8,988 nt of DNA from Thioalkalivibrio sp. (GTDB lineage Bacteria > Pseudomonadota > Gammaproteobacteria > Ectothiorhodospirales > Ectothiorhodospiraceae): NCBI GenBank assembly GCA_018224485.1, contig JAGTVE010000014.1:1-8988 (forward strand), written 5' to 3'. A program made the translations under genes and the position numbers. Below, one piece after another: positions 1 through 7,052 of the stretch. The notes beneath the pieces were generated by a model. The model had not been told where the DNA came from. It saw only the letters and a program-made list of their open reading frames with translations, and searched no databases. Position 1 is the first letter of the stretch. Every line of letters begins with the position of its first letter.

Positions 1-569
1 CCGCGCAGGGCCGCGCCCAGGTCGGTATCGCCGGCGAGCGCCAGGGTGCGGAACTGGACCGAGGGGTATTCCTGGGCGGCACTGAGAAACAGTCCGAGCG
101 CCCCTTCTGCCAACAGTTGCCCGAAGGTGTCGGTTTCCTCAACCGCATGAAGGAGAACCACGAATTTCTTTTTCGGGGTTTGCAAAAAAGCCTGCAGGGA
201 GAGGAAAAACCCCTTGAGCAGCAGTGACACAGCGGTCATATTGTTCAGCTCAGCCGAACCGCCTGGCGGCAGCGTGATGACCATCCCGGCAAGGTCGGCC
301 CGGCCTGCGATATTCTGGACTGCCCGGCTGGACCCTGCATCTGTCAGCAGGTCGCAGCTCTCTTCTCCCGAAGTCAAGCCCGGCAGGTACAGCATGGGTA
401 CTGTTTTGATACCGTAATCCCGGCGGAAGATGTTCGTTGCGCTCTGGCCAATCCGGTTCCCCTGATCCGGTGAAATCAGGAGGACGGACACGTCCGGACT
501 CAACTCTATGGGGTCAGGGGATGCCGACTCTACCGGGACATCATTGAATACGATCCGCTTCAGGTCGGC
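1..569 (-). other. Domain: start of ketoreductase (KR), N-terminal structural half only
   Basis: This covers residues from about 1856 to the window edge. It begins LKRIVFNDVPVES and continues through SVLLISPDQGNRIG, LAGMVITLPPGG, the LLLKGFFLSLQAFL helix and KKKFVVLLHAVEE. This order matches the non-catalytic Rossmann half and the start of the KR region seen after the ACP array in PfaA-type synthases. The Ser-Tyr-Lys catalytic residues have not been reached, so activity cannot be judged. It is assigned from pattern and position, less firmly than the upstream domains. Confidence 0.65.
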
Positions 570-3500
570 CGCGGCCGCCGCGGCTTGCCGCATGGCATCT
601 TGCTCGAGGCCGGGGGTGCCAGCCCTGGTCGCCGTCTGCCGGTCGGCGTCGTCCTGTCCGGCGATGATCCCGGCGATGCGCCGGGCGATGTCCTCGACGG
701 TGTGGACATCGAGAAAATCCTCCATTTCAATGGTGATCGCGAATTGACGTTCCGCCGCATCCATGATCAGGGGGAGGCGGCTGGAGCGGATGGAGAGATC
801 CCTGCGGAGATCCATATCAGGTCTGATCTCGTCCCGTTCGAAGCCGGTGGCTTCCATGATGATCTGAATCAGCCTCTCGAGAAGTTCCTCAGCAATCGGC
901 GTCTCATCGCCGGCAGGTACCAGCTGCCCGATGCCCCCCGTGGCGGGGTCGACAATTGCGTTCGCCGTCTGGCGGTCCGCGCCCCTCTGCCGGGCGATGA
1001 TCCCGGCGATGCGCCGGGCGATGTCCTCGACGGTGCGGACATCGAGAAAATCCTCCATTTCAATGGTGATCGCGAATTGACGTTCCGCCGCATCCATGAT
1101 CAGGGGGAGGCGGCTGGAGCGGATGGAGAGATCCCTGCGGAGATCCATATCGGGCCTGATCTCGTCCCGCTCGAAGCCGGTGGCCTCCATGATGATGTGA
1201 ATCAGTTGCACCATGAGATCCGCCCCTACGGGTGGCTCACCTCCAGCAGGGGACGCCTGTCCCAGGTTTGCCACCGCGCCGGGGGACACTTCGACGGTTT
1301 TTCCTAGTGCACCGAGGGACAACCACTGCGGCTCTTCTTTCGGCTGCAGATGACCCTGGACAAAGAGCTGGGCCAGAGCCGTCTGCCAGGTTGAAACCTC
1401 AGCGGCGGGAAGGCACGACTGAAGACATTGCGGTTCAGCAAAGGTGTCTTCGATGAGATTGCTGAGGGCTTCGCCGGGGCCCACCTCCAGAAAGAGCCGG
1501 ACACCGTAGTCGTGCCAAAGGGTCTCGACATTGTCTTGCCAATGAACCGGCGATTCCAGGTGCGACATGAGGATCCGCCTGATCGCCGCGGGGTCCTCCG
1601 GATAGGGTGCCCTGGTTGTGTTGGAAATGACGGGAATCTGTGGGGCAGAGAAGGGAATGGCGGCAACAAACGCCTCAAGCTCATCATGAATCACGCGCAT
1701 GATGGGCGTGTGGAAGGCCATGCTGACCCGTAAAAAGGTTGATCGGTAACCCATCTCTCGCAGGGTGTTGCCAAAACTCCTCAGATCCCCGCTGGCGCCG
1801 CCGAGGACCACCTGCTTCGGTGAATTGATATTGCTGATATGGAGAGTGTCCCGGCCCTGAAGCATCTCCTGCAGTAATGCCAGAGGGGCGTCCGTGGCCG
1901 CCATGACGCCGGGATCGAGGTTGGCGACAGCTGCCTTGTCCATGCACAGGGCCCGCTGGTTGACAATGCGAAACCCGTCCTCCACGGAAAAAACCCCGGC
2001 CAGGCACAAGGCGGTCAGCTCACCCAAACTGTGGCCGGCCATCGCAACCGGCCGCAGTCCCAGGTCGATGAGTTGCCGGGCCATGGCGTGTTCCATGGCG
2101 AACAGGGCCGGTTGCTGCCACCGGGTCTTCTGCAGGTTTTCCTCGCGATCGTGGAACATGAGGTGGAGCAGGTCGAAGTCGGCGGCTGCAGCCGCCCGGT
2201 CCAGCCATGTCCTGATGACGGGAAAGGACGCGTAGAACTCTTGTCCCATTCCTGCATACTGTGATCCCTGCCCGGGAAAGACGAAGGCGAGGGGCAGGAC
2301 GGGCAGCTCTTCGCGGCGCAGAAAAATCCCCTGCTGTGCCAGGGAGCGCAGCGCCCTGGCTGAATCACTGCCGGCTTTGATGTGAGAGTACGCCCCTTCG
2401 CTACGGCTGAGCGCCTCACTCGCAGACTCTGCCACAACTGCCATGCGGTAATTGCTGCCGGCCAGTTCAGTCCGGAAGAAGGAGATGCCCCGGGCCGCTG
2501 CCAGGTCGCTACCCGACGTTGCCGCCAGGCCAAACGCCTGGTCTGGACAGACGATGACCGTGTCCGTGTCCTGCCTGGCCTGTTCCACCTGAACCACGTA
2601 GTTGGAGCCGCCAAAGCCGAAGGCGTTGACCTGAAACCTTCTTGGCTGGTTGCCCTGGCATGTCCAGGTAACGGGCTCGGTGTTGATGAACAGACCCGAT
2701 CCCGGCAGGTCCATCTCGGGGTCCGGATGTTCATAGTTGAGGGTTGCCGGAAAAACTTCGGCCTGCATGGCCATGGTTCCGCGAATCAGGCTGTTGAGGC
2801 CGGAGGCCCCCAGCGTATGTCCGATCTGGGATTTGAGCGACGTCAGCACCGTGCGCCTGCCAGGTTTGAAGAAGGTCTTCAGGGCACGTACCTCCTGCAC
2901 GTCCCCTTGCCGGGTGCTGGTGGCATGACATTCCACCAGGTCCACAGCATCGGGTCCGTAGGGAAGTCCGTGGAACGAGGCGCGAATGGCGAGTTCCTGA
3001 GTGACACTGGCGGATTCGACCATGCCCAGCCAACTGTTGCTCGCGCCCATGCCAGTGACGATAGCCTCGATGCGCGCCCCTCTGGCGCGCGCCAGGTTTT
3101 CCCGTTCGATGACGATCATTCCTCCGCCTTCGCCCAGGACCAAACCGTCTCTTTGCGCATCGAAGGGGCGGGAGGTCTGGGCCGCGGGCCGCTCCCCTCC
3201 GGATAACCCGTAGAGGGCGCCGACGGCGGCGAACTCCAGATAATGCAGGGGGGTGAGGTCCTCTTCGCCGCCACCAACGACGGCCGCATCGATGACGCCG
3301 TTGCGGATCATCTGCATGGCGCTGTAAAGGGCGACCAGTGAGCTCGAGCAGGCGGCGGATACGGCAAAGCTGGGGCCTTTGAACCCATACCGGTTGCAGA
3401 TGAAGCCGGGGGCTGCACAGTTGAGTCGGCCCAGCAACGTCGTATCATCCGGGGCCATGCGCCCGGACTTTATCTCCTCTTCGATGGCGCGTTCCTGCTC

Positions 3501-6134
3501 CGGTGTCAGGGGGACGGCCCTATTGATGGCGGCGAGGATGTCGTGAACGTAGGCTCTGATGACGGTGCTGTTGAGAGTTCCCGCCGCCTCTCCTGAGTTC
3601 TGGGCGATGATGACAGCGATCCGTTCGCGGGGTATGTCCGACTCCAGGAGGCCCGAAGCCCGCAGCGCCTTGTCCGCCAGCCACAGGGTGAGTCTGGTGG
3701 CGGAGGTCATGGAGCGGAAATCCTGGGGCGGAATTCCGAGTTCAGTGCGGGAGACTTGAAAATCGAGGAAGGCGCCGACGTTGCAGTAGGTCCGGTCCGA
3801 CACCTGTGGTCGGGAATCATAAAAAAAACTGTGATCCCACCGGGACGGCGGAACCAGCGTAATCCCGCTCTGCATAGCCAGGCTGGCAGCCCAGACCTCC
3901 TCCGGACTCTTCCCCAGAGCATTGATGATGCTCATCCCGGTGATGGCAATGCGGTCCCCTGCGGACCCGGGAGAAATTTTTCCATAGCCGACCTTCGGCG
4001 TGGACTTTGCCGGGGACAGCATCGCCGCAGCAGAAGGTTCTCCGCCGGTCCCGATTTCCCCGATGACGGGCTGCTGCAGCAGGAGCGGTCCTTCCGCCAG
4101 ATCATGGTGCAAAGCCTGCAGGCTGCTAATCGTCCGGATTGGGCCGGCGCTGGATCCGCTCATGAACTGTCCGCGCTCAAGACATGCCTGCTCATCGAGC
4201 AGCGCGTTGGTTGACCTGTCCTTGCTGCGGGCGGCGATGAAGAGGCTCCTTGACGCCATATCTTCCATTCGCGTCCGGAAAACGGCTTCACCCTGGTTGC
4301 CGCCGGCAAACTCCCTCTCCAGGGATAAAACCGTTTCTGTTCTCGGGGTCCGCAGAGACCGCACCCGCAGGCCGGTGTCCTTGCCTGAAACGACGGTTCC
4401 TCCCGGGGGTGATTCGAGAACCAGCCGCTGATAGAGGGGGGTCAGGGCCCCCGTTTCAACGATCTCCCGGGTGGCCAGGTAGGCGGTGCCCATCTGGATG
4501 GCGTCGGCGCCGAGCATGGCGGCCATGAATGCGGTCAGCCGATTGAAAATACCGCCGGCAAGAATCAACCGGCGATTTTGGAACAGGGAGGGCGTGCGGC
4601 GCTTGAGCTCCAGTACCATTTGCGCCAGGGTGAGCGTACTATGCTGGCCGACGTGGCCGCCCGCTTCATACCCCTCGCAGACGACGTATTTTGCACCCGC
4701 CTCAAGGGCAAGCCGCAACAGCCCAGCATCGGGCGCGATATAAATGACCTCCAGGCCGTCTTCGATCAATTCTTTTATGTAGGAGAAATCGCCCCCGGCG
4801 ATCACGACAAAGTGCGGTCTCTGCTTCTTTATCCAGGCCAGGTGAATCTCCCGGAATGGATTTTCCGACAAAGTAACGATATTCAGGGCAAAAGGGCGTC
4901 CTCCCATGGCCTCTATCAGGCTTCCCAGCTTCCGGTCGAGGGTTTCCGCGTCCATCAGGCCAAGGGCGATGGTGGGCAAGCCACCGGCAGCAGCGACGCT
5001 TGCGGCAAAATCCGGGATATCGGTGATCCAGGACATGGCGCCCTGGATAAAAGGGTAGCGGGTCCCCATTTCTGCTGCCACCGGGCTGTTGAGAAAGGCA
5101 TCCTTTTTTACCTCAGCCTGGCGGCACAGGTGGCGGATTTCCTCCATGAAGGCTTGCACTGCCCCTTCGGTTCCGGTGCCAAAACGCTCGACGAACGAAG
5201 CGGCAAAGGCAGCTTCCACACCCAGAGGAATGACTTCGTCCGGACCGAACTGGCTCTCCAGAGGGTGCCGGGACCTGATCAGGATCTGACTTATGAAAGC
5301 ACGGCAGTTTTTTTCACTGAGCTCTTCCTCGTACAGCGAATTCTCGAACCTCTTGATCTCTTTGAACGCCAGCGAGTTTCCCTTGTTGAAAAGGCGACAG
5401 GGAACCTGTAAGCTCAGGCCAACCAGATCACTGGTATCGAGGCGGAGCCTGGTAAGACGCTGGCGCTGATCCTCGTCAATGGCAACCTTGTCGGTCAGCC
5501 AGTGGAGGCTTTCGAAAACGATTCCGGCAGCTCCAGTCGACAGCAATGCCGCGGCCGCTTCGGAAGTGGCGATGCCGCCCCAGATAACGATGTCGAGGGG
5601 TTTTGCCGGTGCGGGGTGCAGCGCCGTGAGCATCGAATAGAGCGCCGTGGTCGTCTCGGCGCCAACGAATCCGGAGGCTTCGCAGCCCTTCAGAACGATG
5701 CGTCCGACGGCCGGGTTCTCCCTGATCAATGCAGCCAGGAAATCGATGTCGCCGGTGATTGGGAAACAACGGCAGGTGGACGACAGTTCCTGCAAGCGCT
5801 GGAGAAAAAGGGTGGAATTGTCTTGTCTGAGCAGGGGGTGACACTCGACCCAGAGGTTTTTCACCCCGATTTCCCTCAGTAACGGCTCCAAGGCTGAATC
5901 ATGAAAGGCCGTCTGGGAAATTTTGATATCCCTGACCTGGCCGGCAGGGTCTGCCTGGCGCAAACAGGAACCTATCTCGGCCACCCCCAGCGTGGAAAAA
6001 TCGAAGATGGCTCGGCTCCCGGTTCGCTGAGCCATTTGTAGTACCGCCGGGGAGATCTCCTGCGGCCGCCAGACGAAGGCAATGAGGGAAGTCCGGAGCT
6101 CGGCCGTCGGGTCAGAACTGTGCTGCAAAACCAT
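1..6134 (-). CDS. Giant type I polyketide/PUFA-like synthase, NPD-NPD-KS-AT-ACP-ACP-KR..., 3' end outside window
   Basis: An uninterrupted minus-strand frame starts at ATG 6134 and stays open to base 1, giving 2044 codons. The start is supported by AGGAG at 6140-6144, five bases upstream, and by an in-frame TGA at 6149-6147 that rules out a longer N-terminus. In order the protein shows two NPD/nitronate-monooxygenase-type barrels (about 12-260 and 352-681), a ketosynthase (727-1185), an acyltransferase (1281-1565), two carrier domains (1641-1722 and 1752-1833) and the beginning of a ketoreductase (from about 1856). The KS-AT-ACP-ACP-KR part follows PfaA of polyunsaturated fatty acid synthases. 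The N-terminal reductase is the module that PUFA systems usually carry as the separate PfaD protein. It should extend and reduce an acyl chain on its own carriers in the cytosol. No dehydratase is visible, although an enoyl reductase needs one, so it should lie beyond base 1 or in a partner gene. The product is unknown. Confidence 0.93.
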   Translation of the reverse strand, partial: MVLQHSSDPTAELRTSLIAFVWRPQEISPAVLQMAQRTGSRAIFDFSTLGVAEIGSCLRQADPAGQVRDIKISQTAFHDSALEPLLREIGVKNLWVECHPLLRQDNSTLFLQRLQELSSTCRCFPITGDIDFLAALIRENPAVGRIVLKGCEASGFVGAETTTALYSMLTALHPAPAKPLDIVIWGGIATSEAAAALLSTGAAGIVFESLHWLTDKVAIDEDQRQRLTRLRLDTSDLVGLSLQVPCRLFNKGNSLAFKEIKRFENSLYEEELSEKNCRAFISQILIRSRHPLESQFGPDEVIPLGVEAAFAASFVERFGTGTEGAVQAFMEEIRHLCRQAEVKKDAFLNSPVAAEMGTRYPFIQGAMSWITDIPDFAASVAAAGGLPTIALGLMDAETLDRKLGSLIEAMGGRPFALNIVTLSENPFREIHLAWIKKQRPHFVVIAGGDFSYIKELIEDGLEVIYIAPDAGLLRLALEAGAKYVVCEGYEAGGHVGQHSTLTLAQMVLELKRRTPSLFQNRRLILAGGIFNRLTAFMAAMLGADAIQMGTAYLATREIVETGALTPLYQRLVLESPPGGTVVSGKDTGLRVRSLRTPRTETVLSLEREFAGGNQGEAVFRTRMEDMASRSLFIAARSKDRSTNALLDEQACLERGQFMSGSSAGPIRTISSLQALHHDLAEGPLLLQQPVIGEIGTGGEPSAAAMLSPAKSTPKVGYGKISPGSAGDRIAITGMSIINALGKSPEEVWAASLAMQSGITLVPPSRWDHSFFYDSRPQVSDRTYCNVGAFLDFQVSRTELGIPPQDFRSMTSATRLTLWLADKALRASGLLESDIPRERIAVIIAQNSGEAAGTLNSTVIRAYVHDILAAINRAVPLTPEQERAIEEEIKSGRMAPDDTTLLGRLNCAAPGFICNRYGFKGPSFAVSAACSSSLVALYSAMQMIRNGVIDAAVVGGGEEDLTPLHYLEFAAVGALYGLSGGERPAAQTSRPFDAQRDGLVLGEGGGMIVIERENLARARGARIEAIVTGMGASNSWLGMVESASVTQELAIRASFHGLPYGPDAVDLVECHATSTRQGDVQEVRALKTFFKPGRRTVLTSLKSQIGHTLGASGLNSLIRGTMAMQAEVFPATLNYEHPDPEMDLPGSGLFINTEPVTWTCQGNQPRRFQVNAFGFGGSNYVVQVEQARQDTDTVIVCPDQAFGLAATSGSDLAAARGISFFRTELAGSNYRMAVVAESASEALSRSEGAYSHIKAGSDSARALRSLAQQGIFLRREELPVLPLAFVFPGQGSQYAGMGQEFYASFPVIRTWLDRAAAAADFDLLHLMFHDREENLQKTRWQQPALFAMEHAMARQLIDLGLRPVAMAGHSLGELTALCLAGVFSVEDGFRIVNQRALCMDKAAVANLDPGVMAATDAPLALLQEMLQGRDTLHISNINSPKQVVLGGASGDLRSFGNTLREMGYRSTFLRVSMAFHTPIMRVIHDELEAFVAAIPFSAPQIPVISNTTRAPYPEDPAAIRRILMSHLESPVHWQDNVETLWHDYGVRLFLEVGPGEALSNLIEDTFAEPQCLQSCLPAAEVSTWQTALAQLFVQGHLQPKEEPQWLSLGALGKTVEVSPGAVANLGQASPAGGEPPVGADLMVQLIHIIMEATGFERDEIRPDMDLRRDLSIRSSRLPLIMDAAERQFAITIEMEDFLDVRTVEDIARRIAGIIARQRGADRQTANAIVDPATGGIGQLVPAGDETPIAEELLERLIQIIMEATGFERDEIRPDMDLRRDLSIRSSRLPLIMDAAERQFAITIEMEDFLDVHTVEDIARRIAGIIAGQDDADRQTATRAGTPGLEQDAMRQAAAAAADLKRIVFNDVPVESASPDPIELSPDVSVLLISPDQGNRIGQSATNIFRRDYGIKTVPMLYLPGLTSGEESCDLLTDAGSSRAVQNIAGRADLAGMVITLPPGGSAELNNMTAVSLLLKGFFLSLQAFLQTPKKKFVVLLHAVEETDTFGQLLAEGALGLFLSAAQEYPSVQFRTLALAGDTDLGAALR
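636..881 (-). other. Domain: acyl carrier protein 2 (ACP2), near-copy of ACP1
   Basis: This covers residues about 1752-1833, with the modified Ser expected at S1784, exactly 111 residues after that of ACP1. Over the core the two carriers differ only at LIHII/LIQII and DVRTVED/DVHTVED. It has the same unusual RSS motif. The short linker between the carriers (around NAIVDPATGG) is not repeated. Tandem carriers in PUFA synthases are known to act in parallel and to raise output, so this pair is probably functionally equivalent. Confidence 0.85.
661..872 (+). repeat. ACP-coding direct repeat, copy A (inside ACP2)
   Basis: This 212-bp segment matches 994-1205 in the same orientation at an offset of 333 bp, with six mismatches by eye and an exact run of 115 bp (704-818). 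It lies wholly in the synthase reading frame, and the offset is a multiple of three. Such identity, including silent positions, points to recent duplication or gene conversion of the carrier module. Confidence 0.95.
969..1214 (-). other. Domain: acyl carrier protein 1 (ACP1)
   Basis: This covers residues about 1641-1722. The four-helix carrier pattern is clear: IIMEATGFERDEI, then DMDLRRDLSIRSSRLP, then MEDFLDVRTVEDIARRI. The phosphopantetheine serine is best placed at S1673 by alignment with the ELGIDSIKR of PUFA-synthase ACPs, although the adjacent S1674 cannot be excluded. The residue before it is Arg where almost all carriers have Asp. A linker of about 75 residues rich in Gly, Pro and Ala separates it from the AT. 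Confidence 0.85.
994..1205 (+). repeat. ACP-coding direct repeat, copy B (inside ACP1)
   Basis: This is the partner of 661-872. Similarity stops sharply after the shared AATCAG on the right and fades just left of 994, so the repeat covers the carrier core and not the linkers. Of the six differences, most are silent. The pair is a likely site for in-frame gain or loss of an ACP by recombination. Confidence 0.95.
1440..2294 (-). other. Domain: malonyl-type acyltransferase (AT)
   Basis: This covers residues about 1281-1565. It begins with FVFPGQGSQYAGMG (from F1284). The nucleophile elbow is GHSLGE with S1369, and the catalytic His lies in MAFHT (H1475), 106 residues on, close to the spacing in FabD. 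An Arg in NQRALCMDKA sits where the family binds the extender carboxylate. The AFH form, not the ASH of methylmalonyl-specific ATs, predicts malonyl-CoA as substrate. The domain closes with the LEVGPGEALSNLI segment. It should load both downstream carrier domains. Confidence 0.92.
2580..3956 (-). other. Domain: beta-ketoacyl synthase (KS), complete triad
   Basis: This covers residues 727-1185 and opens with DRIAITGMS. The nucleophile lies in VSAACSSSLVA (C929). The two histidines are in VECHATST (H1070) and KSQIGHTLGASG (H1106). The spacings of 141 and 36 residues agree with the FabF-type fold. The C-terminal FGFGGSN motif is also present. It carries out decarboxylative Claisen condensation of the growing acyl chain with malonyl-ACP. 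Two deviations are visible: ECHATST replaces the common EAHGTGT, and a charged helical insert around PEQERAIEEEIKSG precedes the active site. With the whole triad intact the domain should condense rather than act as a KS0 or chain-length factor. Confidence 0.93.
4092..5081 (-). other. Domain: second NPD/FabK-like flavin enoyl-reductase barrel, apparently intact
   Basis: This covers residues about 352-681. It opens with YPFIQGAMSW (from Y360), the usual N-terminal substrate and FMN loop of nitronate monooxygenase/FabK proteins. EGYEAGGHVG follows with the catalytic-type His at H494, then LAGGIFN and QMGTAYLAT (M548-T550), the phosphate-binding end. The tail, with MEDMASRSL and the GQFMSGSSAG region, also matches the C-terminal helices of this family. 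FabK and PfaD members reduce enoyl thioesters with NAD(P)H through FMN. The EAGGH form is closer to FabK/NMO than to the SGGHT form of classical PfaD. I infer that this is the enoyl-reducing unit of the synthase. Confidence 0.8.
5355..6101 (-). other. Domain: first NPD (2-nitropropane dioxygenase/FabK-like) barrel of the synthase, probably catalytically degenerate
   Basis: This covers residues about 12-260. The hallmark strand-loop segments are recognisable: a KGCEASGFVG segment ends its EAGGH-equivalent at F156, and a WGGIATSEAAAALLSTGAAG segment around G186-G187-I188 matches the flavin-phosphate binding loop. Compared with the second barrel, the conserved His is Phe, and the loop ends in VFES rather than the usual QMGT. 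The family normally binds FMN and uses this His in catalysis. I infer a structural or regulatory pseudo-barrel, or one that binds flavin without reducing. Residues about 260-350 look like a mostly helical linker to the next barrel. The boundaries are approximate. Confidence 0.7.
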
Positions 6135-6139
6135 TCTTA

Positions 6140-6144
6140 CTCCT
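6140..6144 (-). promoter_or_regulatory. Shine-Dalgarno of the synthase gene
   Basis: AGGAG on the minus strand sits five bases before ATG 6134. It selects this ATG over the out-of-frame ATG at 6150, which reads only 12 codons before a TGA. It is the strongest ribosome-binding site in the window. Confidence 0.8.
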
Positions 6145-6146
6145 GT

Positions 6147-7052
6147 TCATGACAATTCGCCCATTGCTTCGCTGTCACGTGATAGGTCCATGTCTCTGTG
6201 CGAGCGTCGCCACTGCGACGTCAGGTACCATTGTGTTGCATCACTGCCGATTCCCAGTTGGGCCAAATGGCGCAAGTCCGTTTCCAGCACGTCGGGTGCG
6301 CTGAAATCCACTATGCGATAGCGGGAATCCGTCCAAAGTCGCCGTTTGCGGCCCCAAATCTTCACTACCTGCGGCGGGGTAATGCGGATGCGATGGATCA
6401 GGTGGAGGCCTGCCAGCAACGCTGTTGCCACTACCATATCGGTGCAGTTGTCAGTCTGCAAGCCAAACTGGTCGTAGGTACGCTGCACCACCGATTCATG
6501 GATCCGTTGATGCCGGCATCGGGTAATCGGCATCCGCCAGACGAAGGTCGGGGGGCGATTGGGCTGACCAGCCTGGAGTCTGCCATCGGCCATCGTCTGC
6601 CACAAGTAGCCTAATGGATCGGGATGCCCCTCGCGGATGCGTTGCAGCGCGCCGGCATGGTAGCGTGGCTTAGCTTGCCCTAAATCGCCGGTATGGCCGA
6701 ATTGCACGCGCTTCTCGGGACTTTCCAGGATGAGCCAACTGTGGGCCCATGGACGCTGCCAGATGGAGAAGATCAACGACTCCGTCGTACTGTAGTCCCA
6801 GTTGGCCGCTTCGTTCAGGATATAGAGATAATATCCTTCGTCCCCCACCGGGATGCCGGTAACAGGATCGAGGTCAGCATCGGCGGCGAAGCGGCGCTCG
6901 ATCGCTATCGGCTGCGCGCTCCAGCCATCGGGTTGGGCCGGGACGAAGAGCCTGGGCTGGCGGCGGGAACATTTGATCGCAATCCCGGCCAGCCACCGCA
7001 TCACGCTGAGCAGCGCCCCTTGATCTTCTGTCTCGGCAGCTTTTCTCTTCAT
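6147..7052 (-). CDS. Permuted NlpC/P60-like (DUF4105/LRAT-type) putative thiol enzyme, 301 aa
   Basis: This is a complete 301-residue frame. Its ATG overlaps the stop of the upstream GNAT gene by four bases (ATGA, 7052-7049). No clear Shine-Dalgarno is visible, so translation is probably coupled. The central part has YYLYILNEAANWD, then RPWAHSWLILES with H104 and FGHTG with H120, and later FGLQTDNCTDMV with C203. A His motif before an NCT motif is the order found in circularly permuted papain-like families (DUF4105, LRAT, YiiX), which include hydrolases and acyltransferases. The family call is from these motifs only. The N-terminus (13-27) is mildly hydrophobic but does not form a convincing signal peptide or lipobox. 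The protein is rich in Trp and Arg. The gene ends 12 nt before the synthase start, in the same frame. A role in releasing or transferring the synthase product is inferred from position alone. Confidence 0.85.
   Translation of the reverse strand: MKRKAAETEDQGALLSVMRWLAGIAIKCSRRQPRLFVPAQPDGWSAQPIAIERRFAADADLDPVTGIPVGDEGYYLYILNEAANWDYSTTESLIFSIWQRPWAHSWLILESPEKRVQFGHTGDLGQAKPRYHAGALQRIREGHPDPLGYLWQTMADGRLQAGQPNRPPTFVWRMPITRCRHQRIHESVVQRTYDQFGLQTDNCTDMVVATALLAGLHLIHRIRITPPQVVKIWGRKRRLWTDSRYRIVDFSAPDVLETDLRHLAQLGIGSDATQWYLTSQWRRSHRDMDLSRDSEAMGELS

Noticed and set aside
585..1307. Plus-strand 240-codon open frame containing an internal amino-acid repeat
   Set aside because: It is antisense to the tandem ACP region, and its repeat is only the shadow of the ACP duplication. 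It has no recognisable domain, and the minus-strand frame has clear carrier motifs.
2382..3206. Plus-strand 274-codon open frame
   Set aside because: It is antisense to the KS/AT-coding sequence, where the KS motifs are unambiguous. Long antisense frames are common in GC-rich genes, and the product resembles nothing known.
4578..5411. Plus-strand 277-codon open frame
   Set aside because: It is a shadow of the second NPD barrel and the linker before it. It has no Shine-Dalgarno or domain signature of its own.
6112..6150. Tiny 12-codon frame from the ATG of the ATGA at 6150-6147
   Set aside because: It has no ribosome-binding site of its own and ends inside the synthase start region. The AGGAG at 6140-6144 lies within it and serves ATG 6134. 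It is most likely chance.
6960..7052. Lipoprotein or signal peptide at the start of the 301-aa protein (hydrophobic stretch ending at C28)
   Set aside because: The residue before the Cys is Lys, which does not fit a lipobox. The hydrophobic run is short and broken by Arg and Trp, so export is not supported.
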